This document shows positions 1-10,410 of a DNA stretch of 64,000 nt, piece by piece. The translations under genes and the position numbers were made by a program. The first letter of the stretch is position 1. Each line of letters starts with the position of its first letter. The DNA is from Pseudomonas simiae. Its GTDB lineage: Bacteria > Pseudomonadota > Gammaproteobacteria > Pseudomonadales > Pseudomonadaceae. The stretch lies in contig NZ_FOKB01000004.1 of NCBI RefSeq assembly GCF_900111895.1, forward strand, positions 248,001-312,000, written 5' to 3'. Below the pieces are notes generated by a model, which was given only the letters and a program-made list of their open reading frames with translations, was not told the DNA's origin and made no database searches.

Positions 1-496
1 GCCAGTCTCCTACCCGCTGCGGCGAGATACAGCGCGCCTGGCGCAAGGCGTCGTGGGCGAATACATGGCGCAAGCCCCAACTGCTCCAAGGGTTGATCCC
101 GACAATAAGCAAATGGCCACCAGGGCGTACGCTGCTCGCCGCTTCGCGCAGCAAACCGTGGGGCGACAGGCAGAAATCCAGGCCATGCTGCAACACCACC
201 ACGTCGGCGGCGTGCTCGCTCAAGGGCCAGGCCTGTTCCTCGCAGACGATCTCTACCCCTGGCAACGGCGCGCCCAGGCGCACATTGCGCTGCACTTGGG
301 GGGCGCACGGCGGCGTTTCGGCCGAAGGACCGTAATGCACCAGGTAGCCACCAAAGAACCGGCCCAGCTCGTCTTCGAGCATGCGCCGTTCCTCGTCCAG
401 CAAAAATTGCCCGATCGGACCGGACAGCCATTCGCGGGCTGCGCCGATCAGGGCCAGCCACTCAGGATCGGCCTGGGCGAACGCTTTATCAGTCAT
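1..496 (-). CDS. class I SAM-dependent methyltransferase (C-terminus outside window)
   Basis: The frame reads on the minus strand from ATG at 496 and runs off the left edge, so about 165 residues are visible. It starts [18 protein letters not shown]. It carries a Rossmann-like stretch with an acidic loop ([16 protein letters not shown]) and the post-strand segment [16 protein letters not shown], typical of class I methyltransferases. The substrate is unknown. It is divergent from gloB with 65 bp between starts, a neighbourhood commonly seen in Pseudomonas, where this methyltransferase sits between gloB and rnhA/dnaQ. Start choice rests on the protein-like N-terminus. Confidence 0.8.
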   Translation of the reverse strand, partial: MTDKAFAQADPEWLALIGAAREWLSGPIGQFLLDEERRMLEDELGRFFGGYLVHYGPSAETPPCAPQVQRNVRLGAPLPGVEIVCEEQAWPLSEHAADVVVLQHGLDFCLSPHGLLREAASSVRPGGHLLIVGINPWSSWGLRHVFAHDALRQARCISPQRVGDW

Positions 497-561
497 TGCA
501 TTCTCCAACTCGCCTAGACGTTCTAAGATGCACCAATGTGTTCAGCTTGGCGAATCGAAGA

Positions 562-1329
562 ATGATACAGATCAGTGCCCTGCCCGCCTTCACCGATAAC
601 TACATCTGGTTGTTACAAGACCCGAGTACCCAGCGCTGCGCCGTGGTCGACCCCGGCGATGCCGCGCCGGTGCTGGCTTGGCTAAAGCAGAACCCTGAGT
701 GGGCCCTGAGCGACATCCTGATCACTCACCACCACCATGACCATGTCGGCGGCGTCGAACACCTCAAACGGGTGACTGACGCCAAGGTCTACGGCCCGGC
801 CAACGAAAAGATCCCTGCGCGGGACGTAGCCCTGAACGATAACGATCGCATCAGCGTGCTCGGCTGGGATTTTGACATTTATACAGTGCCGGGCCACACC
901 CTGGGGCATATCGCCTTTTATCACCTGGGCGTGCTGTTCTGTGGCGACACCCTGTTCGCCGCCGGTTGCGGGCGCCTGTTCGAAGGCACGCCAGCACAGA
1001 TGCACACTTCACTTGAACGTTTGGCCGCCCTGCCCGCTGACACCTTGGTGTACTGCACCCACGAATACACGCAGAGTAATCTCAAGTTTGCCCAGGCCGT
1101 GGAACCGGACAACGCCGATATCGCCCAACGGGTGGAAATCGTCCGCCAATTACGGGAACGTGGCGAGATCACGCTGCCTTCCAACCTGGCCCTGGAAAAG
1201 CGCACCAACCCCTTTCTGCGCACCTCTGAAACATCCGTTAAACAAAAAGCGGACGAACGGAGTGGACGCGACAACCGCTCTGGGGCCGAGGTATTTGCTA
1301 GCCTGAGGGCTTGGAAAGATAAGTTCTAA
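562..1329 (+). CDS. gloB: hydroxyacylglutathione hydrolase (glyoxalase II)
   Basis: Hydrolyses S-lactoylglutathione to D-lactate and glutathione, the second step of cytosolic methylglyoxal detoxification. The 255-residue length fits the family. The binuclear metal motif THHHHDH lies at residues 55-61, after the family N-terminus [14 protein letters not shown]. Further metal-ligand segments (GHTLGH, CGDTLF, CTHEYT) follow. The C-terminal glutathione-binding domain ends RAWKDKF. An upstream TTG extension is open, but the ATG at 562 gives the conserved N-terminus. It is divergent from the methyltransferase and followed by mltD. Confidence 0.95.
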   Translation: MIQISALPAFTDNYIWLLQDPSTQRCAVVDPGDAAPVLAWLKQNPEWALSDILITHHHHDHVGGVEHLKRVTDAKVYGPANEKIPARDVALNDNDRISVLGWDFDIYTVPGHTLGHIAFYHLGVLFCGDTLFAAGCGRLFEGTPAQMHTSLERLAALPADTLVYCTHEYTQSNLKFAQAVEPDNADIAQRVEIVRQLRERGEITLPSNLALEKRTNPFLRTSETSVKQKADERSGRDNRSGAEVFASLRAWKDKF

Positions 1330-1427
1330 TAGGAAGCAATCTGATACGTAATTTCTGAATGGTTGACCGGAACCAAACGGGTTTCTAGAATCGCCCGACA
1401 TTTTTGCCCGGAACTTACTTCCAGCCA

Positions 1428-2843
1428 ATGTCGTCATCTATTCGTAAATCCAACCATTCAGACGCATTGACCCGCCTGGCTCAAGCTGTGGCGGTGGCTG
1501 TGTCCGCCACGCTGGCGGGCTGCCAATCAAGCAATTTCACCGCACAATCCACCGTGCAACCCAAGCCAAACCTTACTGCCAAGATCAAACAGAAACCCGT
1601 CATCTGGCTTTCGGACAAGCCGGCTCCCGAAGTGCCCCAGGATGTTTGGGAGCGTATGCGACGGGGCTTTCAACTGCAGGACGGTGTAGGCGTCAACCCG
1701 CGTATCGAACAACAGCGCCTGTGGTTCGCCAGCAACCCTTCCTTCCTTGAGAACGCCGGCGAACGCGGCAGCCTTTACATTCATTACATCGTCGAACGCC
1801 TTGAAGAGCGCAACATGCCCCTGGAACTGGCACTGCTGCCAGTGATTGAAAGCGCCTACAACCCGATGGCCTATTCGCGCAGCGATGCGGTCGGTCTATG
1901 GCAGTTCATCCCCTCCACCGGGCGCTACTTCAATCTGCGCCAGACCCGTGCCTACGATGGCCGCCGCGACATCACCGCCTCCACCACAGCCGCCCTTGAC
2001 TACCTGACCCGCCTGCACGACATGTTCAACGGTGACTGGCTGCTGGCCCTGGCTGCCTACAACGCGGGTGAAGGCACGGTGAGCCGGGCGATCGAGCGCA
2101 ACGAAAAGCTCGGCCTGCCGACCGACTACTGGAACCTGCCCCTGCCCCAGGAAACCAAGGACTACGTGCCCAAATTCCTGGCGCTGTCCCAGGTGGTGCT
2201 GGCGCCCGAGGCCTATGGCGTCAACCTGAACCCGATTGCCAACACGCCGTACTTCGAGGTGGTTGAAGTCAAGCAAAGCATGGACCTGTCACGGGTTGCC
2301 GCGCTGGCCGAGATCGACGAAGACGAACTGTTCCAGCTCAATCCCGCGCTGAAACAACGCACCACCCTGGATGGCCCGCAGCATCTGCTGGTGCCGAGTT
2401 CCAAGGCACAACTGCTCACCAGCACCCTTTCGACGATGAAGCCTGAAGAATTGCTGGCGATGCGCCCGAAAAAGCAGGTGTTCGACGAAGTCGAGACGGC
2501 ACGCGTTGCCGGCCGTACCCGCAACTACAAGGTACGCAGTGGCGACAACCTGACGCTGATTGCCAAGGCCAACAAGGTCGATGTGCATGACCTGCAGCGC
2601 TGGAACAAGCTCAACGGCCAGGCCCTCAAGGTCGGCCAGACCCTGGTGATGCAGGACACGCGCAAGCGGGTGGCCAAGGCCGACAGCAAGAAGCCGGTGC
2701 AATACAAGGTCAAGAAAGGCGACTCGCTGTACATCGTCGCCAAGCGCTTCAACGTTGAGATGCAACATCTCAAGCGTTGGAACCCACGTACTGGCCAGGC
2801 GTTGAAGCCGGGGCAGATGCTGGTGGTTTCCGGACCAAGATAA
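1428..2843 (+). CDS. mltD: membrane-bound lytic murein transglycosylase D
   Basis: A lipoprotein that cleaves peptidoglycan glycan strands to 1,6-anhydromuramyl products at the outer membrane. It has 471 residues. A basic N-terminus leads to a lipobox (LAGC, Cys32). The SLT domain has catalytic Glu141 in the segment LPVIESAYNP and the family segment GLWQFIPSTGR. Two LysM peptidoglycan-binding modules follow near residues 366-409 and 425-469 (YKVRSGDNL and YKVKKGDSL). A REPIN begins 28 bp after the stop and may act as the transcript end. Confidence 0.95.
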   Translation: MSSSIRKSNHSDALTRLAQAVAVAVSATLAGCQSSNFTAQSTVQPKPNLTAKIKQKPVIWLSDKPAPEVPQDVWERMRRGFQLQDGVGVNPRIEQQRLWFASNPSFLENAGERGSLYIHYIVERLEERNMPLELALLPVIESAYNPMAYSRSDAVGLWQFIPSTGRYFNLRQTRAYDGRRDITASTTAALDYLTRLHDMFNGDWLLALAAYNAGEGTVSRAIERNEKLGLPTDYWNLPLPQETKDYVPKFLALSQVVLAPEAYGVNLNPIANTPYFEVVEVKQSMDLSRVAALAEIDEDELFQLNPALKQRTTLDGPQHLLVPSSKAQLLTSTLSTMKPEELLAMRPKKQVFDEVETARVAGRTRNYKVRSGDNLTLIAKANKVDVHDLQRWNKLNGQALKVGQTLVMQDTRKRVAKADSKKPVQYKVKKGDSLYIVAKRFNVEMQHLKRWNPRTGQALKPGQMLVVSGPR

Positions 2844-2870
2844 GCCCTCCCAACAGCACCGGGGAGCAAA

Positions 2871-2960
2871 TGTGGGAGCGGGCTTGCTCGCGAAGGCAGT
2901 GTGTCATTCGACATATTCGGTGACTGACACTCCGTCTTCGCGAGCAAGCCCGCTCCCACA
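2871..2960. repeat. REPIN (pair of inverted REP sequences), copy 1
   Basis: A 90-bp imperfect palindrome. The outer 25 bases of each arm (2871-2895 and 2936-2960) are perfect inverted copies built on TGTGGGAGCGGGCTTGCTCG, followed by a less conserved centre. It belongs to the same family as the elements at 17940, 28404 and 46273. It lies between mltD and the first peptide-transport operon, as expected for REPINs, which occupy intergenic space. Confidence 0.93.
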
Positions 2961-3054
2961 TGGGCGCTCCATCATCCGACCGGCTTTTTCCAACCGGAAC
3001 AAGCTGTTACTGTACCGATCATAAAGCCCAAGCCGCCCGGATCGGATCTCTGAC

Positions 3055-4884
3055 TTGAAGCGTCCCCTCCTTCTACTAATAAGTCTGGCCTTGAGCTTTG
3101 GTGCGAACGCGGCGATTACCGAGAGCCACGGTTATACGCAGTTCGGCGTGCTCAAGTACCCGGCCAAATTCACCCACTTCGATTGGGTAAACCCTGCAGC
3201 GCCGAAAGGCGGGACATTGCGGGTCATGGCCTTTGGCACTTTCGACACCCTCAACCCCTACACTTTCAAGGGCTCAAGCCCGGTTTCCACCCCCAATTTC
3301 CTGCAATACGGCGTCAATGAGCTGAACGAACCGTTGATGGTCGGCACCGGCCTGTACGCGCCCTCCGGCGACGAGCCGACCTCCAGTTACGGGCTGATCG
3401 CACAGTCGGTGGAGTACAGCGAGGACCGCAGTTGGGTGGTGTTCAACCTGCGCCCGGAAGCGCGCTTCCACGATGGCAAGCCGATCACCGCCTATGACGT
3501 GGCGTTTTCCTATCGCACCCTGCTGACCGAAGGCCACCCGCAATACCGTACCAACCTGCAGGAGGTGGCACGGGTGGATATCCTCAACCGGCATCGCATT
3601 CGCTTTGTGTTCAAGCGCGCCGGCAACCCGCTGCTGATCCTGCGCCTGGGCGAATTGCCTGTCCTGCCCCAGCACTATTGGAAAAACCGCGACTTCAAGG
3701 CGACGACTTTCGAACCGCCGCTGGGCAGCGGGCCGTACCGCATCAGCAAGGTCACGCCTGGCCGGCAACTGGTGTTCGAACGGGTGAAGAACTACTGGGG
3801 CAAGGACCTGCCGGTCAATCGGGGTTTCTATAACTATGACAAGGTCGAAGTGGAGTTCTACCGCGACAGCGACGTGGCCTTCGAAGCGTTCAAGGCCGGT
3901 GAGTTCGATATCTACATTGAGCACCAGGCCAAGAACTGGGCCAATGGCTACAACTTCCCGGCGGTTAATCGGGGCGACGTGATCAAGGCGCAGATCGCGC
4001 ACCAGATTCCGACCCAGAGCCAGGGTCTGTTCATGAACAGCCGGCGACCGATCTTCAGCCAGGCCAAGGTGCGCGAAGCCCTGGGGCTGATGTTCGACTT
4101 CGAATGGACCAACCGCACCCTGTTCAGCAGCGCCTACAAACGCACCTTGAGCTACTACCCCAACAGCGAATTCTCGGCCACCGGCGTTCCAACCGGGCAT
4201 GAATGGCTGATGCTCTCGCCGTACCGCGATCAATTGCCGGCCAGCCTGTTTACCCAGCCGTTCAGCCTGCCCCAGACCGACGGCCGTGGCATCCCCCGCG
4301 AAACCATGCGCCGCGCCCTGGCCCTGCTCGGCGACGCCGGCTGGAAACTCTCCGGCCAACGCCTGCTCAACAAGGACGGTCAGCCGCTGCGATTCGAAAT
4401 ACTGCTGGTCAATCCGAACCTGGAGCGCATCCTGCAGCCCTATGTCGAAAACCTGATCAGCATCGGCATCGACGCGCGCCTGCGCACCGTCGATCGCGCC
4501 CAGTACAAGCAGCGCCTGGATCAATTCGACTTCGACATGATCCTGATCACCCTCAACCAGACCTTGAGCCCGGGCCTTGAGCAGTGGCAGTACTTCCACT
4601 CAAGCCAGGCGGCGATCAAGGGCAGCAAGAACTACGCAGGCATCGCCAACCCGATTGTCGATCACCTGCTGGAACAACTGCTGGCCGCCAAGACCCGCGA
4701 AGAGCAACTGGCCGCCGGCCGTGCCCTGGACCGGGTGCTGCTGTGGCAGCATTACAGTATTCCCAACTGGTACCTCAACTATCATCGCTTGGCGTACCGC
4801 AACCGGTTCGCCTTTGTCACCACGCCGCCCTATAGCCTGGGCCTGAGCGCGTGGTGGCTGAAAGCTTCGGAGAAAGCCCAATGA
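3055..4884 (+). CDS. YejA-like oligopeptide ABC transporter substrate-binding protein (1)
   Basis: Periplasmic family 5 solute-binding protein, 609 residues, expected to deliver peptides to a YejBEF-type importer. A signal peptide ends near residue 19 (FGANA). The mature protein has the YejA-type opening (YPAKFTHFDWVNPAAPKGG) and the family 5 segment RPEARFHDGKPITAYDV. The start is a TTG at 3055; no ATG lies near enough to supply the signal peptide, and the Shine-Dalgarno is weak. Its stop overlaps the next start (ATGA), so the two binding proteins are translationally coupled. Confidence 0.88.
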   Translation: MKRPLLLLISLALSFGANAAITESHGYTQFGVLKYPAKFTHFDWVNPAAPKGGTLRVMAFGTFDTLNPYTFKGSSPVSTPNFLQYGVNELNEPLMVGTGLYAPSGDEPTSSYGLIAQSVEYSEDRSWVVFNLRPEARFHDGKPITAYDVAFSYRTLLTEGHPQYRTNLQEVARVDILNRHRIRFVFKRAGNPLLILRLGELPVLPQHYWKNRDFKATTFEPPLGSGPYRISKVTPGRQLVFERVKNYWGKDLPVNRGFYNYDKVEVEFYRDSDVAFEAFKAGEFDIYIEHQAKNWANGYNFPAVNRGDVIKAQIAHQIPTQSQGLFMNSRRPIFSQAKVREALGLMFDFEWTNRTLFSSAYKRTLSYYPNSEFSATGVPTGHEWLMLSPYRDQLPASLFTQPFSLPQTDGRGIPRETMRRALALLGDAGWKLSGQRLLNKDGQPLRFEILLVNPNLERILQPYVENLISIGIDARLRTVDRAQYKQRLDQFDFDMILITLNQTLSPGLEQWQYFHSSQAAIKGSKNYAGIANPIVDHLLEQLLAAKTREEQLAAGRALDRVLLWQHYSIPNWYLNYHRLAYRNRFAFVTTPPYSLGLSAWWLKASEKAQ

Positions 4885-6713
4885 TGTATTTGCGTACTGC
4901 ACTGCTCGGCGGCCTGCTGCTGTGCACCGCGGCCCAAGCCGCCCCGCAACATGCGTTGACGCTCTACAACGAACCCCCAAAATACCCCGCCGACTTCAAG
5001 CACTTCGACTATGTGAATCCGGACGCGCCCAAGGGCGGCACCTTCCGCGAGTCCGCCATGGGCGGCTTCGACAGCCTCAACCCCTACATCAGCAAGGGCG
5101 TGCCAGCCGACAACCTCGGCCTGATTTACGACACCCTGGCTATGCAAAGCCTGGACGAGCCCATCACCGAATACGGCCTGGTCGCCGGCAAGATCGAAAA
5201 AGCCCCGGACAACAGCTGGGTACGCTTCTATTTGCGCCCCGAAGCACGCTTTCACGATGGCCACCCGATCCGCGCCGAAGACGTGGTGTTTACCTTCCAG
5301 GAACTGATCAAGGAAGGCTCGCCGATCTATCGCACTTACTACGCCGACGTCGACGAAGTGGTCGCCGAAGACCCGCTGAAGGTGCTGTTCAAGTTCAAAC
5401 GCACCAATAACCGCGAATTACCGCTGATCCTCGGGCAACTGCCGGTATTGCCCAAGCATTGGTGGGCCACCCGTGATTTTGCCAAGGGCAACCTCGAAGT
5501 GCCGCTGGGCAGCGGGCCGTACAAGGTCGCCGAGGTCAAGGCCGGGCGCATGATTCGCTACGAGCGGGTCAAGGATTACTGGGCCAAGGATCTGCCGATC
5601 ACCCAAGGCTTCTACAATTTCGACAACCGCATCACTGACTACTACCGCGACAGCACCGTGTCCCTCGAAGCCCTCAAGGCCGGGCAGTTCGACTACTGGC
5701 TGGAGTTCAGCGCCAAGAATTGGGCCAACGCCTACAACATCCCGGCGGTTGCACAGGGGCGCCTGATCAAGGAAGAAATCCCCAACGGCAACCCCACGGG
5801 CATGCAGGGCTTCGTGTTCAACATGCGCAAGCCGATGTTCCAGGACGTGCGCGTGCGCAAGGCCATCAGCCTGTTACTGGATTTCGAATGGAGCAACAAG
5901 CAGCTGTTCAACGGCGCCTATACCCGCACCCGCAGCTATTTCGAGAACTCCGAGATGGCGGCCACCGGCCTGCCCGGCCCGGATGAACTGGCGATCCTCG
6001 AACCGCTGCGCGGCAAGATCCCGCCTGAAGTCTTCACCCAGGCCTTCGAACCTTCCAAGACCGACGGCAGCGGCATGATCCGCACCCAGCAGCGCGAGGC
6101 CTACCAACTGTTGCAGGAAGCCGGTTGGCGCATCGTCGACGACAAGATGGTCGACACCAGCGGAAAACCGGTAACCATCGAGTTCTTGCTGGCCCAGACC
6201 GAGTTCGAACGCATCCTGCTGCCGTTCAAGCGCAACCTGGCCGACTTGGGTATCGACCTGGTGATCCGTCGGGTGGACGTCTCACAGTTCATCAACCGAA
6301 TTCGCTCGCGGGACTTCGATATGCTGGTGGGCAGCTTCCCGCAGTCCACCTCGCCGGGGAACGAACAGCGCGAGTTCTGGAAGTCCTCCAGCGCCGACAA
6401 GCCCGGCAGCCGTAACTACATGGGCCTCAAGGACCCGGCCATCGACCAACTGGTGGAAGAGCTGATCGACGCCGATTCGCGCAAGAGCCTGGTGGCACAC
6501 GCCAAGGCCCTGGACCGTGCGTTGCAGTTCGGCTACTACGTGATCCCAAACTGGCATATCAAGACCTTCCGCGTGGCGTACTGGGATCACTTGGGCCATC
6601 CCAAAGTCCCGCCGCGCTACGACGTCGGCACCGCCACCTGGTGGGCCAAACCCGACGTAAAACCTGCGGTTACCCTGGAAACAAGTGCCGATCCGGCGAG
6701 CGGAGGCGATTAA
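4881..6713 (+). CDS. YejA-like oligopeptide ABC transporter substrate-binding protein (2)
   Basis: A second family 5 periplasmic binding protein, 610 residues, clearly paralogous to its upstream neighbour (shared FKHFDYVNPDAPKGG, RPEARFHDGHPI and AKNWANAYN segments). The signal peptide is MMYLRTALLGGLLLCTAAQA. It overlaps the preceding stop by 4 bp, and its own stop abuts the YejB start directly. Two binding proteins in one operon suggest two substrate ranges feeding one permease. The exact peptide substrates cannot be read from sequence. Confidence 0.9.
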   Translation: MMYLRTALLGGLLLCTAAQAAPQHALTLYNEPPKYPADFKHFDYVNPDAPKGGTFRESAMGGFDSLNPYISKGVPADNLGLIYDTLAMQSLDEPITEYGLVAGKIEKAPDNSWVRFYLRPEARFHDGHPIRAEDVVFTFQELIKEGSPIYRTYYADVDEVVAEDPLKVLFKFKRTNNRELPLILGQLPVLPKHWWATRDFAKGNLEVPLGSGPYKVAEVKAGRMIRYERVKDYWAKDLPITQGFYNFDNRITDYYRDSTVSLEALKAGQFDYWLEFSAKNWANAYNIPAVAQGRLIKEEIPNGNPTGMQGFVFNMRKPMFQDVRVRKAISLLLDFEWSNKQLFNGAYTRTRSYFENSEMAATGLPGPDELAILEPLRGKIPPEVFTQAFEPSKTDGSGMIRTQQREAYQLLQEAGWRIVDDKMVDTSGKPVTIEFLLAQTEFERILLPFKRNLADLGIDLVIRRVDVSQFINRIRSRDFDMLVGSFPQSTSPGNEQREFWKSSSADKPGSRNYMGLKDPAIDQLVEELIDADSRKSLVAHAKALDRALQFGYYVIPNWHIKTFRVAYWDHLGHPKVPPRYDVGTATWWAKPDVKPAVTLETSADPASGGD

Positions 6714-7790
6714 ATGCTGGCCTATATCTTTCGCCGCCTGTTACTGATCATCCCCACGCTGTTCGGGATCCTGCTGATCAACTTCGTCATCATTCAGGCC
6801 GCCCCCGGCGGGCCGGTAGAACAGATGATCGCCAAGCTTGAAGGTTTCGAGGGTGCCACCAGCCGCATTGCCGGCGGCGGTGCCGAAGTGTCGGTGGCCG
6901 GTTCCAGCAGCTACCGTGGCGCCCAGGGCCTTGACCCGGCGCTGATCAAGGAAATCGAAAAGATGTACGGCTTCGACAAATCGGCGCCGGAACGTCTGTG
7001 GATCATGGTCAAGAACTACGCCCAGCTGGATTTTGGCGACAGTTTCTTCCGTGACGCCAAGGTCATCGACCTGATCAAGGAAAAGATGCCGGTGTCCATC
7101 TCCCTCGGGCTATGGAGCACGCTGATCATGTACCTGGTGTCGATTCCCCTGGGGATCGCCAAGGCCACGCGGCACGGCAGCCATTTCGATGTGTGGACCA
7201 GTTCGGCAATCATTGTCGGCTACGCGATCCCGGCCTTCCTGTTTGCGATTTTGCTGATCGTGGTGTTTGCCGGCGGCAGTTACCTGGACTGGTTCCCCTT
7301 GCGCGGGCTCACGTCGAACAACTTCGACGAACTGAGCTGGGGCGGCAAGATCCTCGATTACTTCTGGCACCTGGCGCTGCCCATCACGGCCCTGGTGATC
7401 GGCAACTTCGCCACCATGACGCTGCTGACCAAGAACAGCTTTCTCGACGAGATCAACAAGCAGTACGTGGTTACAGCCAAAGCCAAGGGCCTGACCAATC
7501 ACCGTGTGCTGTACGGCCATATATTCCGCAACGCAATGTTGCTGGTGATCGCCGGTTTCCCTTCGGCCTTCATCGGGATTTTCTTCACGGGGTCCCTGCT
7601 GGTGGAGGTGATCTTCTCTCTGGACGGCCTGGGCTTGATGAGTTTTGAAGCGGCGATCAACCGCGACTACCCGGTGGTGTTCGGCACGCTGTTTATCTTC
7701 ACCCTGCTGGGGCTGATCGTGAAACTGATCGGCGACCTCACCTACACCCTGGTCGATCCGCGTATCGACTTTGCCAGCCGGGAGCATTGA
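6714..7790 (+). CDS. yejB: YejB-type peptide ABC transporter permease (set 1)
   Basis: Inner-membrane permease subunit of a Yej-type peptide importer, 358 residues. It opens with the family N-terminus [19 protein letters not shown] and the segment [16 protein letters not shown] periplasmic loop and further membrane segments follow, with the cytoplasmic coupling region [12 protein letters not shown] and the end LVDPRIDF. YejB of E. coli belongs to the importer that also takes up microcin C. It lies directly after the two binding proteins and 1 bp before yejE. Confidence 0.93.
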   Translation: MLAYIFRRLLLIIPTLFGILLINFVIIQAAPGGPVEQMIAKLEGFEGATSRIAGGGAEVSVAGSSSYRGAQGLDPALIKEIEKMYGFDKSAPERLWIMVKNYAQLDFGDSFFRDAKVIDLIKEKMPVSISLGLWSTLIMYLVSIPLGIAKATRHGSHFDVWTSSAIIVGYAIPAFLFAILLIVVFAGGSYLDWFPLRGLTSNNFDELSWGGKILDYFWHLALPITALVIGNFATMTLLTKNSFLDEINKQYVVTAKAKGLTNHRVLYGHIFRNAMLLVIAGFPSAFIGIFFTGSLLVEVIFSLDGLGLMSFEAAINRDYPVVFGTLFIFTLLGLIVKLIGDLTYTLVDPRIDFASREH

Positions 7791-7791
7791 G

Positions 7792-8811
7792 ATGAATCTA
7801 TCCCCCCTCAATCGCCGCCGGTTCGAGCGATTCAAGGCCAATAAGCGTGGCTGGTGGTCGCTGTGGCTGTTCCTGAGCCTGTTCGTGCTGAGCCTGGGCG
7901 CCGAGCTGATCGCCAACGACAAGCCGCTGGCCGTGCACTACGACGGCGGCTGGTATTTCCCGGCGCTCAAGCGCTACCCGGAGACCACCTTTGGCGGTGA
8001 ATTCCCGCTGGAGGCCAACTACAAGAGCCCGTATATCCAGGAACTGCTCAAGGCCAAGGACGCCTGGACCTTGTGGGCGCCGATTCCGTTCAGTTACCAG
8101 AGCATCAACTACGACCTCAAGGTGCCCGCGCCGGCGCCGCCCTCTTCCGTGAACTGGCTGGGCACCGATGACCAGGGCCGCGACGTGCTGGCGCGGGTCA
8201 TCTACGGCTTCCGCGTGTCGGTACTGTTTGCCCTGACCCTCACGGTACTCAGTTCGATCATCGGCGTGATCGCCGGGGCCCTGCAGGGTTTCTATGGCGG
8301 TTGGGTCGACCTGGCCGGGCAGCGCTTCCTGGAGATCTGGTCCGGATTGCCGGTGCTGTACCTGCTGATCATCCTTGCGAGTTTTGTGCAACCCAACTTC
8401 TGGTGGCTGCTCGGCATCATGTTGCTGTTCTCGTGGATGAGCCTGGTGGACGTGGTGCGCGCCGAGTTCCTGCGCGGGCGCAACCTGGAATACGTGCGCG
8501 CCGCCAGGGCGTTGGGCATGCAGAACGGCGCGATCATGTTCCGGCACATCCTGCCCAATGCGATGGTGTCGACCATGACCTTTATGCCGTTCATTCTCAC
8601 CGGCGCCATCGGCACCCTCACCGCCCTGGACTTCCTCGGCTTCGGCTTGCCGGCCGGTTCGCCGTCGTTGGGTGAACTGGTGGCCCAGGGCAAATCCAAC
8701 CTGCAAGCGCCGTGGCTGGGCATGAGTGCCTTTGCCGTGCTGGCGATCATGTTGAGTTTGCTGGTGTTTATCGGCGAGTCCGCTCGCGATGCCTTCGACC
8801 CGAGGAAATGA
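7792..8811 (+). CDS. yejE: YejE-type peptide ABC transporter permease (set 1)
   Basis: Second permease subunit, 339 residues. The N-terminus has the family pattern SPLNRRRFERFKANKRGWWS, a first membrane helix and a large periplasmic loop. The transmembrane domain begins after LGTDDQGRDVLARVIYG and contains the coupling segment AARALGMQNGAIMFRHILPN. ATG at 7792 follows the yejB stop with a GGAG site inside the yejB end; an in-frame upstream start would only prolong the overlap. It pairs with YejB and the ATPase YejF. Confidence 0.93.
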   Translation: MNLSPLNRRRFERFKANKRGWWSLWLFLSLFVLSLGAELIANDKPLAVHYDGGWYFPALKRYPETTFGGEFPLEANYKSPYIQELLKAKDAWTLWAPIPFSYQSINYDLKVPAPAPPSSVNWLGTDDQGRDVLARVIYGFRVSVLFALTLTVLSSIIGVIAGALQGFYGGWVDLAGQRFLEIWSGLPVLYLLIILASFVQPNFWWLLGIMLLFSWMSLVDVVRAEFLRGRNLEYVRAARALGMQNGAIMFRHILPNAMVSTMTFMPFILTGAIGTLTALDFLGFGLPAGSPSLGELVAQGKSNLQAPWLGMSAFAVLAIMLSLLVFIGESARDAFDPRK

Positions 8812-8812
8812 G

Positions 8813-10408
8813 ATGAATCAGGACAATCTGATCGAAATCCGCGACCTCTCCGTCGAGTTCGTCACGGGCGACCATCACCACCGCGTGGTGAACAACGTCA
8901 GCTTCGACATCAAGCGTGGCGAGACAATCGCTCTGGTGGGCGAAAGCGGCTCGGGCAAATCGGTGACCGCCCATTCGATCCTGCGCCTGCTGCCCTACCC
9001 GCTTGCGCGGCACCCCTCCGGCACCATCAACTATGCCGGGCAGGACTTGCTCACGCTGAAAGAAAAAACCATCCGCCATATTCGCGGCAACCGTATCGCG
9101 ATGATCTTCCAGGAGCCGATGACCTCGTTGAACCCGCTGCATTCCATCGAGAAGCAGATCAACGAGGTGCTCGGCCTGCACAAGGGGCTGCAAGGTAAAG
9201 TCGCCACCCAGCGCACCCTGGAGTTGCTGGACCTGGTGGGCATTCCCGAACCGCACAAACGCCTCAAGGCCCTGCCCCATGAGCTGTCCGGCGGCCAGCG
9301 CCAGCGGGTGATGATCGCCATGGCCCTGGCCAATGAACCGGAGCTGCTGATCGCCGATGAGCCGACCACGGCGCTGGATGTGACGGTGCAGTTGAAGATC
9401 CTCGAATTGCTCAAGGAACTGCAGGCGCGCCTGGGCATGGCGCTGTTGCTGATCAGCCACGACTTGAACCTGGTGCGGCGCATCGCCCACCGCGTGTGCG
9501 TGATGCAAAAGGGTTGCATCGTCGAGCAGGCCGATTGTGAAACGCTGTTCCAGTCGCCCCAGCATCCGTACACCCAGGAGCTGCTTGCGGCTGAGCCCAG
9601 CGGCGGACCTGCGAGCAATGCAATCGGCCCTCCACTGCTGGAGGTGGATAACCTGAAAGTCTGGTTCCCGATCAAGAAGGGCTTTTTGCGCAACACCGTC
9701 GATTACGTCAAGGCGGTGGACGGCATCAACTTCAGCCTGCCCCAGGGGCAGACCCTGGGCATTGTCGGCGAAAGCGGCTCGGGCAAATCCACCCTGGGCC
9801 TGGCGATTCTGCGGTTGATCGCGAGCAAGGGCGGCATTCGTTTTGAAGGCCAGCAACTGGATACACTCAGCCAGCAGCAGGTGCGCCCGCTGCGCCGGGA
9901 AATGCAAGTGGTGTTCCAGGACCCGTTCGGCAGCCTGAGCCCGCGGATGTGTGTCAGTGAGATCGTCGGTGAAGGGTTGCGCATCCACAAGATGGGTACG
10001 CCGGCCGAGCAAGAGGTGGCGATTATTGCGGCACTCAAGGAAGTGGGGTTGGATCCGGAGTCGCGCCATCGGTATCCCCATGAGTTCTCCGGTGGCCAGC
10101 GTCAGCGCATTGCCATTGCCCGGGCGTTGGTGCTCAAGCCGCGCCTGATCCTGCTGGATGAGCCGACGTCGGCGCTGGATCGCACGGTGCAGCGGCAGGT
10201 GGTGGAGTTGTTGCGCAGTTTGCAGGCCAAGTACAACTTGACCTATCTGTTTATCAGCCATGATTTGGCGGTGGTCAAGGCGCTGAGCCATCAGTTGATG
10301 GTGGTAAAGCATGGGCAGGTAGTGGAACAGGGGGATGCGGCCGAGATCTTTGCTGCGCCGCAGCATGGGTATACGCGGCAGTTGTTGGAGGCGGCGTTTT
10401 TGGTTTGA
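8813..10408 (+). CDS. yejF: YejF-type peptide ABC transporter ATPase, two nucleotide-binding domains (set 1)
   Basis: Energises the YejBE permease. It has 531 residues in two tandem ABC domains. Domain 1 has Walker [12 protein letters not shown], signature LSGGQRQR and Walker B LLIADEP. Domain 2, after about residue 275, has [19 protein letters not shown] and LILLDEP. Both end in oligopeptide-family C-terminal regions (QHPYTQELL and QHGYTRQLL). It starts 1 bp after yejE and is the last gene of the operon; an inverted repeat 3 bp after its stop (10411-10448) may end the transcript. Confidence 0.93.
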   Translation: MNQDNLIEIRDLSVEFVTGDHHHRVVNNVSFDIKRGETIALVGESGSGKSVTAHSILRLLPYPLARHPSGTINYAGQDLLTLKEKTIRHIRGNRIAMIFQEPMTSLNPLHSIEKQINEVLGLHKGLQGKVATQRTLELLDLVGIPEPHKRLKALPHELSGGQRQRVMIAMALANEPELLIADEPTTALDVTVQLKILELLKELQARLGMALLLISHDLNLVRRIAHRVCVMQKGCIVEQADCETLFQSPQHPYTQELLAAEPSGGPASNAIGPPLLEVDNLKVWFPIKKGFLRNTVDYVKAVDGINFSLPQGQTLGIVGESGSGKSTLGLAILRLIASKGGIRFEGQQLDTLSQQQVRPLRREMQVVFQDPFGSLSPRMCVSEIVGEGLRIHKMGTPAEQEVAIIAALKEVGLDPESRHRYPHEFSGGQRQRIAIARALVLKPRLILLDEPTSALDRTVQRQVVELLRSLQAKYNLTYLFISHDLAVVKALSHQLMVVKHGQVVEQGDAAEIFAAPQHGYTRQLLEAAFLV

Positions 10409-10410
10409 TC